Below are positions 1 to 11,900 of a stretch of DNA of 64,000 bases, one piece after another. Source of the stretch: Streptomyces zhihengii. GTDB lineage: Bacteria > Actinomycetota > Actinomycetes > Streptomycetales > Streptomycetaceae. Under the pieces are notes generated by a model. That model was not told where the DNA came from and ran no database searches. It worked only from the letters and a program-made list of their open reading frames with translations. The position numbers and the translations under genes were made by a program. The stretch lies in NCBI RefSeq assembly GCF_016919245.1, contig NZ_JAFEJA010000001.1, forward strand, positions 62,001 to 126,000, given 5' to 3'. The first letter of the stretch is position 1. Each line of letters starts with the position of its first letter.

Positions 1-537
1 CGCCTTGCTGTTCTGGCGGATGATGTCGCGCCACGGGGTGGCCCACGGCGCGTCGGGATAGGCGACGACGGGAGCGATCTGGCTGAGGGTCTCGTAGTCC
101 TGCTCGGTCAGTCCTGAGTACGCGGCGAGGATGACGTCCGGCTCGGTGTCCGCCACCGCCTCGAAGTCGATTCCGTCGGTCTCGTCGAACAGGACGGGGG
201 TCTTGGCTCCGAGTTCCTTCAGGCGGCCCTCGGTCCAGGGCAGTACGCCGTCGTTGTCGTCGTCGCCGAAGGTGGCCTTGGCCATGCCGACCGGCACCAC
301 GCCGAGTGCGAGCGGGACCTCGTCGTTGGCCCAGTTCACGGTGGCGACGCGCTGAGGCTTGGCGGGTATCTCCGTGGTGCCGAGCGCGTGCTCGATCGTC
401 ATCGGGAACTGCCCCGAGGCGGCGCCGCCGGCCGCGCTGCCGTCCTTGCCGTTGTCACCGCTCTCGCCACCGCAGGCGGTCAGACCGATCAGGAGGGTGG
501 CTGCGGCGGCGCAGACTCGTAGGCGCGGAGTGCTCAT
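1..537 (-). CDS. Siderophore ABC transporter substrate-binding lipoprotein (3' part beyond window)
   Basis: This is the N-terminal 179 residues of a ferric-siderophore periplasmic-type binding protein (FecB/FepB fold); the gene runs off the left edge. The signal peptide has a lipobox (LTAC, Cys at about residue 22), followed by a Gly/Ser/Asp-rich linker and the family core: a stretch after PAKPQRVATVNW, then LKELGAKTPVLFDE and a segment reading PDVILAAYSGLTEQDYETL. The mature protein should be a lipid-anchored receptor that hands ferric siderophore to a FecCD permease. The ATG start fits the signal peptide. A DmdR/IdeR-type iron box lies 31 bp upstream, so iron repression is likely. It sits downstream of the AraC-type gene on the same strand. 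Confidence 0.93.
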   Translation of the reverse strand, partial: MSTPRLRVCAAAATLLIGLTACGGESGDNGKDGSAAGGAASGQFPMTIEHALGTTEIPAKPQRVATVNWANDEVPLALGVVPVGMAKATFGDDDNDGVLPWTEGRLKELGAKTPVLFDETDGIDFEAVADTEPDVILAAYSGLTEQDYETLSQIAPVVAYPDAPWATPWRDIIRQNSKA

Positions 538-568
538 GGGAACGGGGCATCACTTTCGCTCGTCACAC

Positions 569-587
569 TTAGGTAAGGCTTACCTGA
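569..587 (-). promoter_or_regulatory. Iron box (DmdR/IdeR operator)
   Basis: The 19-bp sequence TTAGGTAAGGCTTACCTGA is an almost perfect inverted repeat and matches the actinobacterial iron-box consensus TTAGGTTAGGCTAACCTAA at most positions. It lies just upstream of the siderophore-binding lipoprotein start, where a Fe2+-loaded DmdR1 repressor would block transcription. Confidence 0.92.
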
Positions 588-695
588 GCAGACTATGAAG
601 TTGTCGCGCGCGGCGCAATCAAGCATCTGCGACAGCGTTTGTAGCGATCGGGACACACCGAGCGCCTCGACCGGCGCTCCCGGCGCTCCGGTGGG

Positions 696-1466
696 TCAGC
701 CGGGGCGGAATCTGCCCGACGTGATGCCCGTGGTCCTGCGGAAGGCCGCACCGAACGCGCTCGCCGAGCTGTAGCCGACCTCCTCTGCCACCTCCTCGGC
801 GTCGGCGCCCCGGGCCAGGAGTTGCACTGCGTGCTGCGCGCGCACCGTCGCGACCCACCGGGCGAAACCGGTACCCGTCTCCGCCCGGAAGGCCCGGGTC
901 AGCGTCCGGGCGCTGCAGCCGAGTTCGGCCGCCCAGCTCGCGAGGGTGCCCTGATGGGCGGGCGTCCTGCGCACCGCGTCGACAACCGGCCGCAGCAGCG
1001 GCGACGTCGGAAGCTGCACCAGCAACGCCCGTGCGGAGGGCCGGAGCACGTCGAGGACCATGGCCTCGGTCACTCCGCGCGACGCCTGCGGCAGGTCCGC
1101 CTCGTCGAGCCGCTCCAGGAGGAGCCGCAGCAAGGGATCGATGTCGACGGGAACGGGCTCGTCGGGCAGCGCCGACCGGGTGCCGTGCCGGAAGAAGTGC
1201 GCGCGGTAGACGGTGCCGGCGACCGCCGAGGCCGTGTGCAGCCGCCCGGCCGGCATCCACAGCCCGAGGGTGGGGGTGATGCACCACACCCGGTTGCCGA
1301 CCACCACCGTCGACGCCCCGCGCTCGTTCCAGAGCAGCTCGTGCCAGGGGTGCGAGTGCTCGTTCCACTCGGTGTCGTCGGCGACGACCTCCGCGTACCC
1401 CTTGATGACGAAGGGGACGTCCACCTCGCCGGCCGCGTGTGACGGAAGTTCCCTGGTGACGCGCAT
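696..1466 (-). CDS. AraC-family transcriptional regulator
   Basis: The 256-aa protein has an N-terminal cupin-like sensing domain (about residues 15-110, with HSHPWHELLWNERG typical of the AraC ligand-binding barrel). A C-terminal double helix-turn-helix domain spans about 165-256: GTLASWAAELGCSARTLTRAF and, near the end, EEVAEEVGYSSASAFGAAFRRTTG. The second HTH with the FRRTTG tail is diagnostic of the AraC/XylS family. It is transcribed toward the siderophore-binding lipoprotein gene with a 158-bp gap that holds the iron box. It may control that uptake operon, as AraC-type regulators often do next to siderophore receptors, but this is inference. The ATG start gives a full-length protein. 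Confidence 0.9.
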   Translation of the reverse strand: MRVTRELPSHAAGEVDVPFVIKGYAEVVADDTEWNEHSHPWHELLWNERGASTVVVGNRVWCITPTLGLWMPAGRLHTASAVAGTVYRAHFFRHGTRSALPDEPVPVDIDPLLRLLLERLDEADLPQASRGVTEAMVLDVLRPSARALLVQLPTSPLLRPVVDAVRRTPAHQGTLASWAAELGCSARTLTRAFRAETGTGFARWVATVRAQHAVQLLARGADAEEVAEEVGYSSASAFGAAFRRTTGITSGRFRPG

Positions 1467-1654
1467 GACGGCAGCCTAGCCACCGGGCCGGGGGCGCCGG
1501 CGTCCGCCGGGTGCTGGGAGCGACTGACGTCGGCACCGGCATTGGCATTGGCACCGGCGGTGACGACGAGGGTGCCGTCGACGATGCCGGAAGGAGGACC
1601 GGGGCCCTCGCCTCCTGGTAGGGCCCGGCGAGCGCGCGGAGTCCGGCCGCCGGT

Positions 1655-1706
1655 CCGGCCCGGTCACGTCCCCGTACAGGGGAAGCGGGGCACGTGACCG
1701 GGCCGG
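1655..1706. terminator. Strong hairpin, likely terminator
   Basis: A perfect 15-bp inverted repeat (CCGGCCCGGTCACGT at 1655-1669 and its complement at 1692-1706) encloses a smaller CCCC/GGGG hairpin. It lies 36 bp beyond the stop of the exporter gene ending at 1742 and fits a GC-rich Streptomyces terminator without a U tract. Confidence 0.7.
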
Positions 1707-1741
1707 GCGGTGGGCGGGACAGGGGCCCCGGCGGCGGGCGG

Positions 1742-3265
1742 TCAGATCTTGCCCGCCAGCGGTTCGGGCGCGGTGTCGGTGGCGGGGTCCGCGGGGAGGT
1801 CGTCGGCGGGCCGGCGGGAGAGCCAGCGCAGGGCGGCGGCGCCGAGTGCGGCGTGCAGGACGCTGGCGACCACGACGGCGGCGTGCAGGCCGGTGACGAA
1901 GGCGCCCTTCGCGTCGCTGAGGGCCGCGGGGAGGAGGCCGGGCAGTCGCAGTGTCTCGTCGAGGGTGGGGGCCAGGTCGGGGCCCTGGAGGCGGAAGAGC
2001 AGGGCGGCGAGGGATCCGAGGAGGGCGATGCCCAGGGCGTTGCCGATCTCGTTGCTGGTCTCGGCGATCGCTCCGGCGGAGCCGGCGCGTTCGGCGGGCA
2101 CCGCGCCGACGGCGGTGTCGGCGACGACGCTGAAGGAGATGCCGTATCCCACGCCCGCGATCACGGTGGAGGCGACGTACCAGCCGACGCCACCGGTGAC
2201 GGTGGTGGGCAGGAGCAGCAGAAGCCCGCCCGCGACGGTGAAGTGGCAGGCGACGAGGGCCTTCTTCTTGCCGATCCGTTCGACGAAGGCCGGTGTCACG
2301 ATGCAGGTGAGGGTGAGGACCGCCGCGCCGGGAAGTGCCAGCAGCGCCGCGTGCAGGACGCTGAGACCGAGGACCGACTGGAGGTAGATGCCGGACAGGT
2401 AGGCCGCCGCCGACCACGCCGCCAGCGGCAGCAGTCCGGTGATGATGGCGATGGTGAAGGTGCGGTCGCGGAAGAGGGAGAAGTCGATCAGCGGGTGTTC
2501 CAGGCGGCGCTGGCGGAGTGCGAAGTACACGAGGAGCGCGACGCCGGCGGCGCCCGCGAGGACGGCGGGGACGGAGAAGCCCTCCGCGGCCAGGTGCTTC
2601 ACGCCGTAGATCGTCAGCAGCAGGCCGGCCGCGGAGGCGACGACGCTGAGCGGATCGACGCGGCCGGTACGGGTGGCCCGCACCTCGCGGAGCAGGATGG
2701 GCGCGAAGACCAGGAACAGCGCGATCACGGGGAGGTTGACCAGGAACACCGAGCCCCACCAGAACGGCCCGAGCAGTGCGCCGCCGACGACGGGGCCGAT
2801 GGCGAAGCCGGCCGCGAACGCGGCGGCGAAGATGCCGACGGCGCGCCCGCGCTGGCGGGCGTCCGGGAACAGCTCGCTGAGCACCGCGAGGGCCGAGGGC
2901 AGCAGGGTCGCGCCGGCGACGCCCATGAGCGCCCGGCAGGCGATGAGCGTCTCCGCGTTCGGGGCGAAGGCCGCACCCGCGGATCCGGCGCCGAAGACGG
3001 CCGCGCCGGTCATCAGCAGCCTCAGGCGGCCGTAGCGGTCGCCGATGCTGCCGAAGGCGACGAGGAGGGAGCCCACGGCGAAGCCGTAGATGTCCAGGAT
3101 CCACAGGGCCTGGCCGGCGGTGGGCGAGAGGGCGTCGGTGATGCTCGGCATCGTCAGGAAGAGGATCGAGCCGTCCATCGAGACCAGCAGGACCGGGCCG
3201 AGGATGACCACGAGTCCGAGCCAGGCCCGCGGCCCCGGCGGCGTGTGCGCACTGTGTCGGTTCAT
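1742..3265 (-). CDS. DHA2/EmrB-type MFS exporter
   Basis: This 507-aa 14-TM drug:H+ antiporter has the family landmarks: the TM1 motif MDGSILFLTMPSITDAL, ALWILDIYGFAVGSLLVAFG, motif A (GSIGDRYGRLRLLM), and a motif-C-like stretch GFAIGPVVGGALLG in TM5. It should export small hydrophobic or cationic compounds. Start: ATG at 3265; longer in-frame extensions run through the divergent regulator gene and are not credible. The adjacent divergent XRE/MmyB-type regulator (103-bp gap) is the probable local controller. The protein is a clear paralogue of the exporter at 4306-5838, sharing the wording of TM1 and the PSITDAxSPxAGQALWIxDIYGF block, which suggests duplication with the regulator caught between the copies. 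Confidence 0.9.
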   Translation of the reverse strand: MNRHSAHTPPGPRAWLGLVVILGPVLLVSMDGSILFLTMPSITDALSPTAGQALWILDIYGFAVGSLLVAFGSIGDRYGRLRLLMTGAAVFGAGSAGAAFAPNAETLIACRALMGVAGATLLPSALAVLSELFPDARQRGRAVGIFAAAFAAGFAIGPVVGGALLGPFWWGSVFLVNLPVIALFLVFAPILLREVRATRTGRVDPLSVVASAAGLLLTIYGVKHLAAEGFSVPAVLAGAAGVALLVYFALRQRRLEHPLIDFSLFRDRTFTIAIITGLLPLAAWSAAAYLSGIYLQSVLGLSVLHAALLALPGAAVLTLTCIVTPAFVERIGKKKALVACHFTVAGGLLLLLPTTVTGGVGWYVASTVIAGVGYGISFSVVADTAVGAVPAERAGSAGAIAETSNEIGNALGIALLGSLAALLFRLQGPDLAPTLDETLRLPGLLPAALSDAKGAFVTGLHAAVVVASVLHAALGAAALRWLSRRPADDLPADPATDTAPEPLAGKI

Positions 3266-3314
3266 GCCCTTCACGCTCCGGCACCCCCGGGCCGGCAGCC
3301 ATCCCCACGCCGTG

Positions 3315-3336
3315 GGTACACCCGACAGGTACACCC
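3315..3336. promoter_or_regulatory. Direct repeat in divergent exporter/regulator promoter
   Basis: GGTACACCC occurs at 3315-3323 and again at 3328-3336, a 13-bp period. It lies in the 102-bp space between the exporter start (3265, minus) and the XRE regulator start (3368, plus). The position suits an operator for the XRE protein; binding is inferred only. Confidence 0.45.
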
Positions 3337-3367
3337 ACGCGCGGCGGGAGCGTTCTAGTCTCGGTGC

Positions 3368-4216
3368 ATGGAGAGCCTCGGAACGTTCCTCAAGAACCGC
3401 CGGGACCGGGTCACTCCGGACCAGATCGGCCTGCGCACCTACGGCACCTCCCGCCGGGTCCCCGGCCTGAGGCGCGAAGAACTCGCCCAGCTCGCCGGTG
3501 TGAGCGCGGGCTACTACACCCGTCTCGAACAGGGGCTGGCCGAATCGGCGTCCGATCAGGTGCTCGACGCGCTGGCCCGGGTCCTCAGGCTGGACCAGGT
3601 GGAGACCCTCCACCTGCACAACCTGGCCCGGCAGTCGGCCAAGCCCGGCCTGAGCGAACCGCCCCCCGAGGAGCCCCATCCCCGCGTCCTGAGTCTCCTG
3701 GCGTCGCTGGACGAGGCCACTCCCGCCATCGTCCTCGGCAGGCGGGGGGACGTCCTGGCCTGGAACCGCACCGGGCACGCACTCGTCGCGGAGCATCTCC
3801 CCCACGAGGCGCCGCACACCGCGGACACGCGTCCCTCGATCCCCCGGATGTTCTTCCTCGACCCCCACACACGGGCGATGTACCGCAACTGGCACGACCT
3901 CGCACGGGTGCACGTCGCCTATCTGCGCCTGACCGCGGGCCGCTATCCAACCGACGCCCGGCTCGCCGCGCTGATCGGCGAACTCACCATGCACAGCGAC
4001 GACTTCGCGACGATGTGGGCCACCGGCGACGTCTCCGACTGCACCACGGGGGCCGTGTATCTCCGCCACCCCACGACCGGTGCCCTGAGCATCGACTACC
4101 AGGTGTGGCTCCAGCCCGACAGCCCCGACCACCGGGTCGAGATCTACACCCCCAACGACACCGCCACCGCCGACGCCCTCCACCTCCTCGTCCCCGGCAC
4201 CCACCGCCCGAAGTGA
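3368..4216 (+). CDS. XRE-family regulator with MmyB-like ligand-binding domain
   Basis: The 282-aa protein has an N-terminal helix-turn-helix (residues about 5-70) with the signature RVPGLRREELAQLAGVSAGYY followed by TRLEQG. That wording is typical of the large actinobacterial MmyB-type XRE group. Residues about 110-280 form the MmyB PAS-like domain (FFLDPHTRAMYRNWHDLAR, then a segment with AGRYPTDARLAALIGELTMHS). These proteins usually control a divergently transcribed neighbour, here the DHA2 exporter starting at 3265. The ligand is unknown. Two tandem GC hairpins follow the stop. Confidence 0.9.
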   Translation: MESLGTFLKNRRDRVTPDQIGLRTYGTSRRVPGLRREELAQLAGVSAGYYTRLEQGLAESASDQVLDALARVLRLDQVETLHLHNLARQSAKPGLSEPPPEEPHPRVLSLLASLDEATPAIVLGRRGDVLAWNRTGHALVAEHLPHEAPHTADTRPSIPRMFFLDPHTRAMYRNWHDLARVHVAYLRLTAGRYPTDARLAALIGELTMHSDDFATMWATGDVSDCTTGAVYLRHPTTGALSIDYQVWLQPDSPDHRVEIYTPNDTATADALHLLVPGTHRPK

Positions 4217-4233
4217 GCCGGCAGCAACGCCGA

Positions 4234-4298
4234 GCGGCGCCCGCACCGGGGCGGGCGCCGCACGAAAGGGGCCGGTGCCGGGGAGCGCCCCCGGCACC
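4234..4298. terminator. Two hairpins between convergent genes
   Basis: An 11-bp stem (GCGGCGCCCGC at 4234-4244, complement at 4251-4261, loop of 6) is followed by a 10-bp stem (GGTGCCGGGG at 4274-4283, complement at 4289-4298). They separate the XRE gene (plus) from the second exporter (minus) and look like a bidirectional terminator. Confidence 0.75.
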
Positions 4299-4305
4299 GC
4301 GTGTC

Positions 4306-5838
4306 TCAGGGCGCCACCTTCTCCTCCTCGCCGGTGAGCCCGTCGCGCGTGAGCCCCTCGCCGGTGGGCTCCTCGGCCGGCGCACCCCGCTCCTCACGCG
4401 GCAGCCACCGCACGGCGAGCAGGCCGAGGGCGAAGGTGAGGGCGGCGGCGACGCCGATCGCCGCGTGCAGACCCGTGACGAAGGCCTCCTTGGCCTGATC
4501 CGCGTCGGCGGCCGACAGGCCGGGAGCGCTGAGCGTGGTGTCCAGCGTGCCCGAGACGTCGGGGCCCTGGAGCCGGAAGACGAAGGCGGCGAGCGAGCCG
4601 AGCAGGGAGATGCCGAGCGCGTTGCCCAGCTCGTTGCTCATCTCCGCGATCGCGCCGGCCGAACCGGCACGCTCCGCGGGGACCGCCGCGACCGCGGTCT
4701 CCGCCACCAGGCTGAAGGAGAGCCCGTAGCCGACGCCCGCGACGACGGTGGAGGCGACGTAGAAGACCACACCGCCGTCGGTCCCGGTGAAGAGCAGCAG
4801 CGCGAGCCCCGCGGCCATGAAGAAGTGCGAGGCGATCAGCGCGGCGCGCTTGCCGATCCGCTCCACCACACCGGCCGTCCCCACGCAGGCGACGGTGAGC
4901 ACGGCGGCGCCCGGCAGGGCGAGGAACGCCGCGACGAGCACGCCGTACCCGAGCGCCGACTGGAGGTACACGCCGCTGAGGTAGCCGGCCGCCGCCCAGG
5001 CGACCAGGGACAGGAGTCCGGTCAGCACGGCGACGGTGAAGACCCGGTCACGGAAGAGGCCCAGGTCGAGCAGCGGCTCCTCCAGGGTGAGCTGGCGGCG
5101 CACGAACCAGACCAGGACGGCGACACCGAGCGCGCCGATGGCGAGCTGCTCGACCGAGAAGCCCTCGGCGGCGGCGGACTTGACGGCGTAGACGGCGAGC
5201 AGGATGCCGATCGCCGACTGCGCGACGCTCAGCGCGTCCACCCGGCCGGGCCGGGCCTCGCGGACGTCCTTGAGGAACCTGGGGGCGAACGCCAGGAAGA
5301 CCGCCACGATCGGGAGGTTGATCAGGAAGACCGAGCCCCACCAGAAGCGGCTGAGCAGCAGACCGCCGACGACCGGTCCGACGGCGAAGCCCGCCGCGAA
5401 GGTGGCCGCGAAGATGCCGATGGCGCGGGCGCGCTGGCGGGCGTCGGGGAAGAGGCTGCTGACGATGGCGAGCCCGGAGGGCAGCAGCGTCGCGCCGCCG
5501 AGGCCCATCAGCGCCCGGGAGGCGATGAGGATCTCCGGGGTGCCGGCGAAGGCGGCGCCGGCCGATCCGATGCCGAACAGGGTCGCCCCGCCCAGCAGGA
5601 ACCTCAGCCGGCCGTGCCGGTCGCCGAGGTTGCCGAACGCGATGAGGAGTGAGGCCACCACGAAGCCGTAGATGTCGACGATCCACAGCGCCTGGCCGGC
5701 GCTCGGCGAGATGGCGTCGGTGATGCTCGGCATCGCGAGGTAGAGCACCGAGTTGTCCATGGCCACGAGCCCGACCAGGCTCAGGACGAGGGTGAAGCCG
5801 AGCCAGGCCCGGCGTGGTGTCGAGCTGCGCGCAGTCAC
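4306..5838 (-). CDS. DHA2/EmrB-type MFS exporter, likely cluster efflux pump
   Basis: A 510-aa, 14-TM exporter closely related to the one at 1742-3265. Landmarks: LVGLVAMDNSVLYLAMPSIT, motif A (GNLGDRHGRLRFLL) and GFAVGPVVGGLLLS. The C-terminal cytoplasmic tail is acidic and Gly/Glu-rich. Start: GTG at 5838, preceded by GGAGG with 7-nt spacing. Its promoter carries the AT-rich motif seen at three other promoters of the neighbouring biosynthetic cluster (5861-5884), which ties this exporter to that cluster. It probably exports the product or provides self-protection. It is divergent from the NmrA-like gene. Confidence 0.9.
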   Translation of the reverse strand: MTARSSTPRRAWLGFTLVLSLVGLVAMDNSVLYLAMPSITDAISPSAGQALWIVDIYGFVVASLLIAFGNLGDRHGRLRFLLGGATLFGIGSAGAAFAGTPEILIASRALMGLGGATLLPSGLAIVSSLFPDARQRARAIGIFAATFAAGFAVGPVVGGLLLSRFWWGSVFLINLPIVAVFLAFAPRFLKDVREARPGRVDALSVAQSAIGILLAVYAVKSAAAEGFSVEQLAIGALGVAVLVWFVRRQLTLEEPLLDLGLFRDRVFTVAVLTGLLSLVAWAAAGYLSGVYLQSALGYGVLVAAFLALPGAAVLTVACVGTAGVVERIGKRAALIASHFFMAAGLALLLFTGTDGGVVFYVASTVVAGVGYGLSFSLVAETAVAAVPAERAGSAGAIAEMSNELGNALGISLLGSLAAFVFRLQGPDVSGTLDTTLSAPGLSAADADQAKEAFVTGLHAAIGVAAALTFALGLLAVRWLPREERGAPAEEPTGEGLTRDGLTGEEEKVAP

Positions 5839-5860
5839 TGTGGTTCCTCCATGACGAAAA

Positions 5861-5884
5861 ACATAGGATTGATTATTCTCTTTT
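5861..5884. promoter_or_regulatory. AT-rich cluster motif, copy 1
   Basis: ACATA, 6 bp, then ATTATTCTCTTTT. It is strikingly AT-rich against the local GC content and lies between the divergent exporter (5838, minus) and NmrA-like gene (5957, plus). Related copies sit at 16847, 17697 and 19878. I read it as an operator for a cluster regulator, possibly one of the two ScbR-like proteins. Confidence 0.6.
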
Positions 5885-5956
5885 GGGTGAATGAACACCC
5901 GGGGACACGACGTGGCGACGACACGCCACGCGGGGAGCAGGAACAGGGAGCGGGAG

Positions 5957-9669
<3,713 letters not shown>

Positions 9670-9673
<4 letters not shown>

Positions 9674-10617
9674 CGTGTGCCCGCTTTCCTCGAGTGCTGG
9701 TGGCCGTCGGTGCCCGCAGGGCCGTGGCCGGTGTGTGGTCGACCGCCGTGGGCGGTGGGTCGTGCGTCCGCCGGGGCCGCGAGGGCCCGTGCGGCGGCGG
9801 CCCGCATCGCGTCGAGCGGTGCCGTGGGGCAGCCCGTGAGGAGCTCGACCTGGCGTGCGGCCTGGCGGACCAGCAGGCCGAGGCCGCCCGCGGCCACGCC
9901 GCCGGCGCTCCGCCAGGCCCCTGCCAGGGCGGTCGGCCACGGGTCGTACAGCACGTCCAGGAGCACTCCCGGCGGCGAGGGGACGGCCGCGGCCAGTCGG
10001 TCGGTGGCGCCGCGGGGGGTGGTGGAGACGACCAGGGGCGCGCGCAGCCCTTGGTCCGCCCGGTCCCAGGGGGCGGTGCGCACCGCCAGACCCAGGCGCT
10101 CGCCGCAGGCGCGCAGCTCCGCCGTGCGGGCGGCGTCGCGGCCGTAGACGGTCACCTCGTCCGCGCCGTGTGCGTGCAGCGCCGCGAGCGCCGAGGCGGC
10201 GGTCGCGCCGGCGCCGAGCAGGGCCGCGGACACGCCCTTCGGCACGCCCAGTTCGGCCAGGACGGCGGTCATCCCGGGGACGTCGGTGTTGTCACCGGTG
10301 CGCCGCCCGTCCGGGTGGAGCAGGACGGTGTTCACCGCCCCGACCGCGGCGGCGAGGCCGCTCACCTCGTCGAGCAGCGGGAGCACGGCGCGCTTCAGCG
10401 GCATGGTGAGCGACAGGCCGGCCCAGTCGGGCCCCAGCCCGTCCAGGAACGCGCCGAGCCGGTCCCCGGTCACCTCGTAGCGGCCGTACGTCCAGCCGGT
10501 GAGGCCGAGCGCCGTGTGGGCCGCGCGGTGCAGGCGGGGCGAGAGGGAGTGCGCGATGGGCGAGCCGAGGACCGCCGCCCTGCGCCGCGCGGGCGCCGTG
10601 ACCGGTTCCGTGGCCAT
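9670..10617 (-). CDS. aroE: Shikimate dehydrogenase
   Basis: The 315-aa NADPH-dependent enzyme reduces 3-dehydroshikimate. It shows the substrate-binding [16 protein letters not shown], the catalytic Lys region [23 protein letters not shown] with GDNTDVPG, and a Rossmann segment [20 protein letters not shown]. About 40 C-terminal residues (His/Gly/Pro-rich) extend beyond the usual fold. ATG at 10617 overlaps the aroA stop by one base (TGATG). Confidence 0.94.
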
Positions 10618-11900
10618 CAGGGGCGCTCCGGGACGGTGTAGTCGGGGAAGAGCCGGGCCATTTCGCCGTGGAAGCCGGGGAAGGTCTTCGTCACGCAGTA
10701 GGGGTCGTCGAGGGTCAGCGGGACGCGCGCGGCGAGGCCCAGGACGGAGAAGGCCATGGCGATCCGGTGGTCGCGGTGGCAGGCGATCCGGGCGGGGCGC
10801 GGGGTGCCGGGGTGCACGACGACCGAGTCCTGCGTCTCGTCCACCCGGATGCCGCAGGCGCGCAGGTTCTGCGCCACCGCGGCGATGCGGTCCGATTCCT
10901 TGAACCGGGCGTGCCGCACGCCCCGGATGGTCACGGGGGCGTCGGCGAGCGGGGCGACGGCGGCGAGGGTCATGAAGGTGTCCGAGATGTCGCCCATGTC
11001 GAGGTCGAAGCCGCCGCGCACGGTGCCTGTGCCCGTCACGGAGACGGCGCTGTCCGTGATCTCCACCTCGGCGCCCAGGGCGCGGAGCGCCTCCGTGAAC
11101 CGCAGATCGCCCTGGACGCTGCGCCCGCACAGCCCGGGCACCGTCACGCGGTGGCCCGTCACCGCGGCCGCGGCGAAGACGTACGAGGCGGTGGAGGCGT
11201 CGGGTTCGACGACGAGGGCGGTGGCCCGGTAGCCGCCGGGCCGTACCTCGATCACACCGCCGGCGGTCTCCTTGACGTCGGCGCCGAAGCGCCGCATCAG
11301 GGACAGCGTCATGTCGAGGTAGGGCCGGCTGACCGAGTCGCTCAGGTCGGCCCGGACCGGCTGTCGCATCAGCGGGGCGGCCATCAGCAGCCCGCTGAGG
11401 AACTGGCTGCTCATGGAGGAGTCGACCGTCAGTTCGCCGCCCTCCAGCCCGCCGGCGCGGACGGTGAGCGGGAGGCGTCCCGGGACGGGGGCGTCCAGGC
11501 CGGCGCCGAGCCCGGCCATGGCCCGCATCAGGGGGCCCAGCGGGCGGGCGCGCAGCTGTGCGGAGCCGTCGAAGGTGAAGGTGCCCACGCCCGTCGCGCT
11601 GTACGGGGGCAGGAACCGGGCCGCCGTGCCCGCGTCCGCGCACCACACCCGTGCCGTGCCGACGGGGCCGCGGCCGGTGCCGGTCACGTCCCAGTACTGG
11701 TCGCCGGGGCTGGGGGCGACCCGTGCTCCGAGGCCGGTGACGGCCTCCCGGAACGCGAGGGTGTCCTCGCTGATCAGCGGGGCCCAGAGCCTGCTGGTGC
11801 CGGGGGCGGCGGCGGCCAGCAGCAGGGCCCTGGTGGTGATGCTCTTGGAGCCCGGGACGCGCGCGGTCAGCGGACGCGGCCGGGACGGCTGCCGCGTCAT
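10617..11900 (-). CDS. aroA: 3-phosphoshikimate 1-carboxyvinyltransferase (EPSP synthase)
   Basis: The 427-aa enzyme transfers enolpyruvyl from PEP to shikimate-3-phosphate. Motifs: PGSKSITTRALLLAAAA (residues 15-31), ADAGTAARFLPP, LRARPLGPLM, SSMSSQFLSGLLMAAP, and the catalytic tail KESDRIAAVAQNLRACG with RDHRIAMAF. These match the actinobacterial type. ATG at 11900 overlaps the transketolase stop by 4 bp. It is a cluster-borne extra copy by context. Confidence 0.96.
   Translation of the reverse strand: MTRQPSRPRPLTARVPGSKSITTRALLLAAAAPGTSRLWAPLISEDTLAFREAVTGLGARVAPSPGDQYWDVTGTGRGPVGTARVWCADAGTAARFLPPYSATGVGTFTFDGSAQLRARPLGPLMRAMAGLGAGLDAPVPGRLPLTVRAGGLEGGELTVDSSMSSQFLSGLLMAAPLMRQPVRADLSDSVSRPYLDMTLSLMRRFGADVKETAGGVIEVRPGGYRATALVVEPDASTASYVFAAAAVTGHRVTVPGLCGRSVQGDLRFTEALRALGAEVEITDSAVSVTGTGTVRGGFDLDMGDISDTFMTLAAVAPLADAPVTIRGVRHARFKESDRIAAVAQNLRACGIRVDETQDSVVVHPGTPRPARIACHRDHRIAMAFSVLGLAARVPLTLDDPYCVTKTFPGFHGEMARLFPDYTVPERP

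Noticed and set aside
1694..3358. Long plus-strand frames opposite exporters and aro genes
   Set aside because: They are low-complexity Gly/Arg/Asp translations antisense to genes with clear family motifs, a usual artefact of GC-rich DNA.
1742..4297. 851-residue version of the left exporter
   Set aside because: The extension runs antisense through the XRE regulator; the ATG at 3265 begins exactly at the exporter N-terminus.
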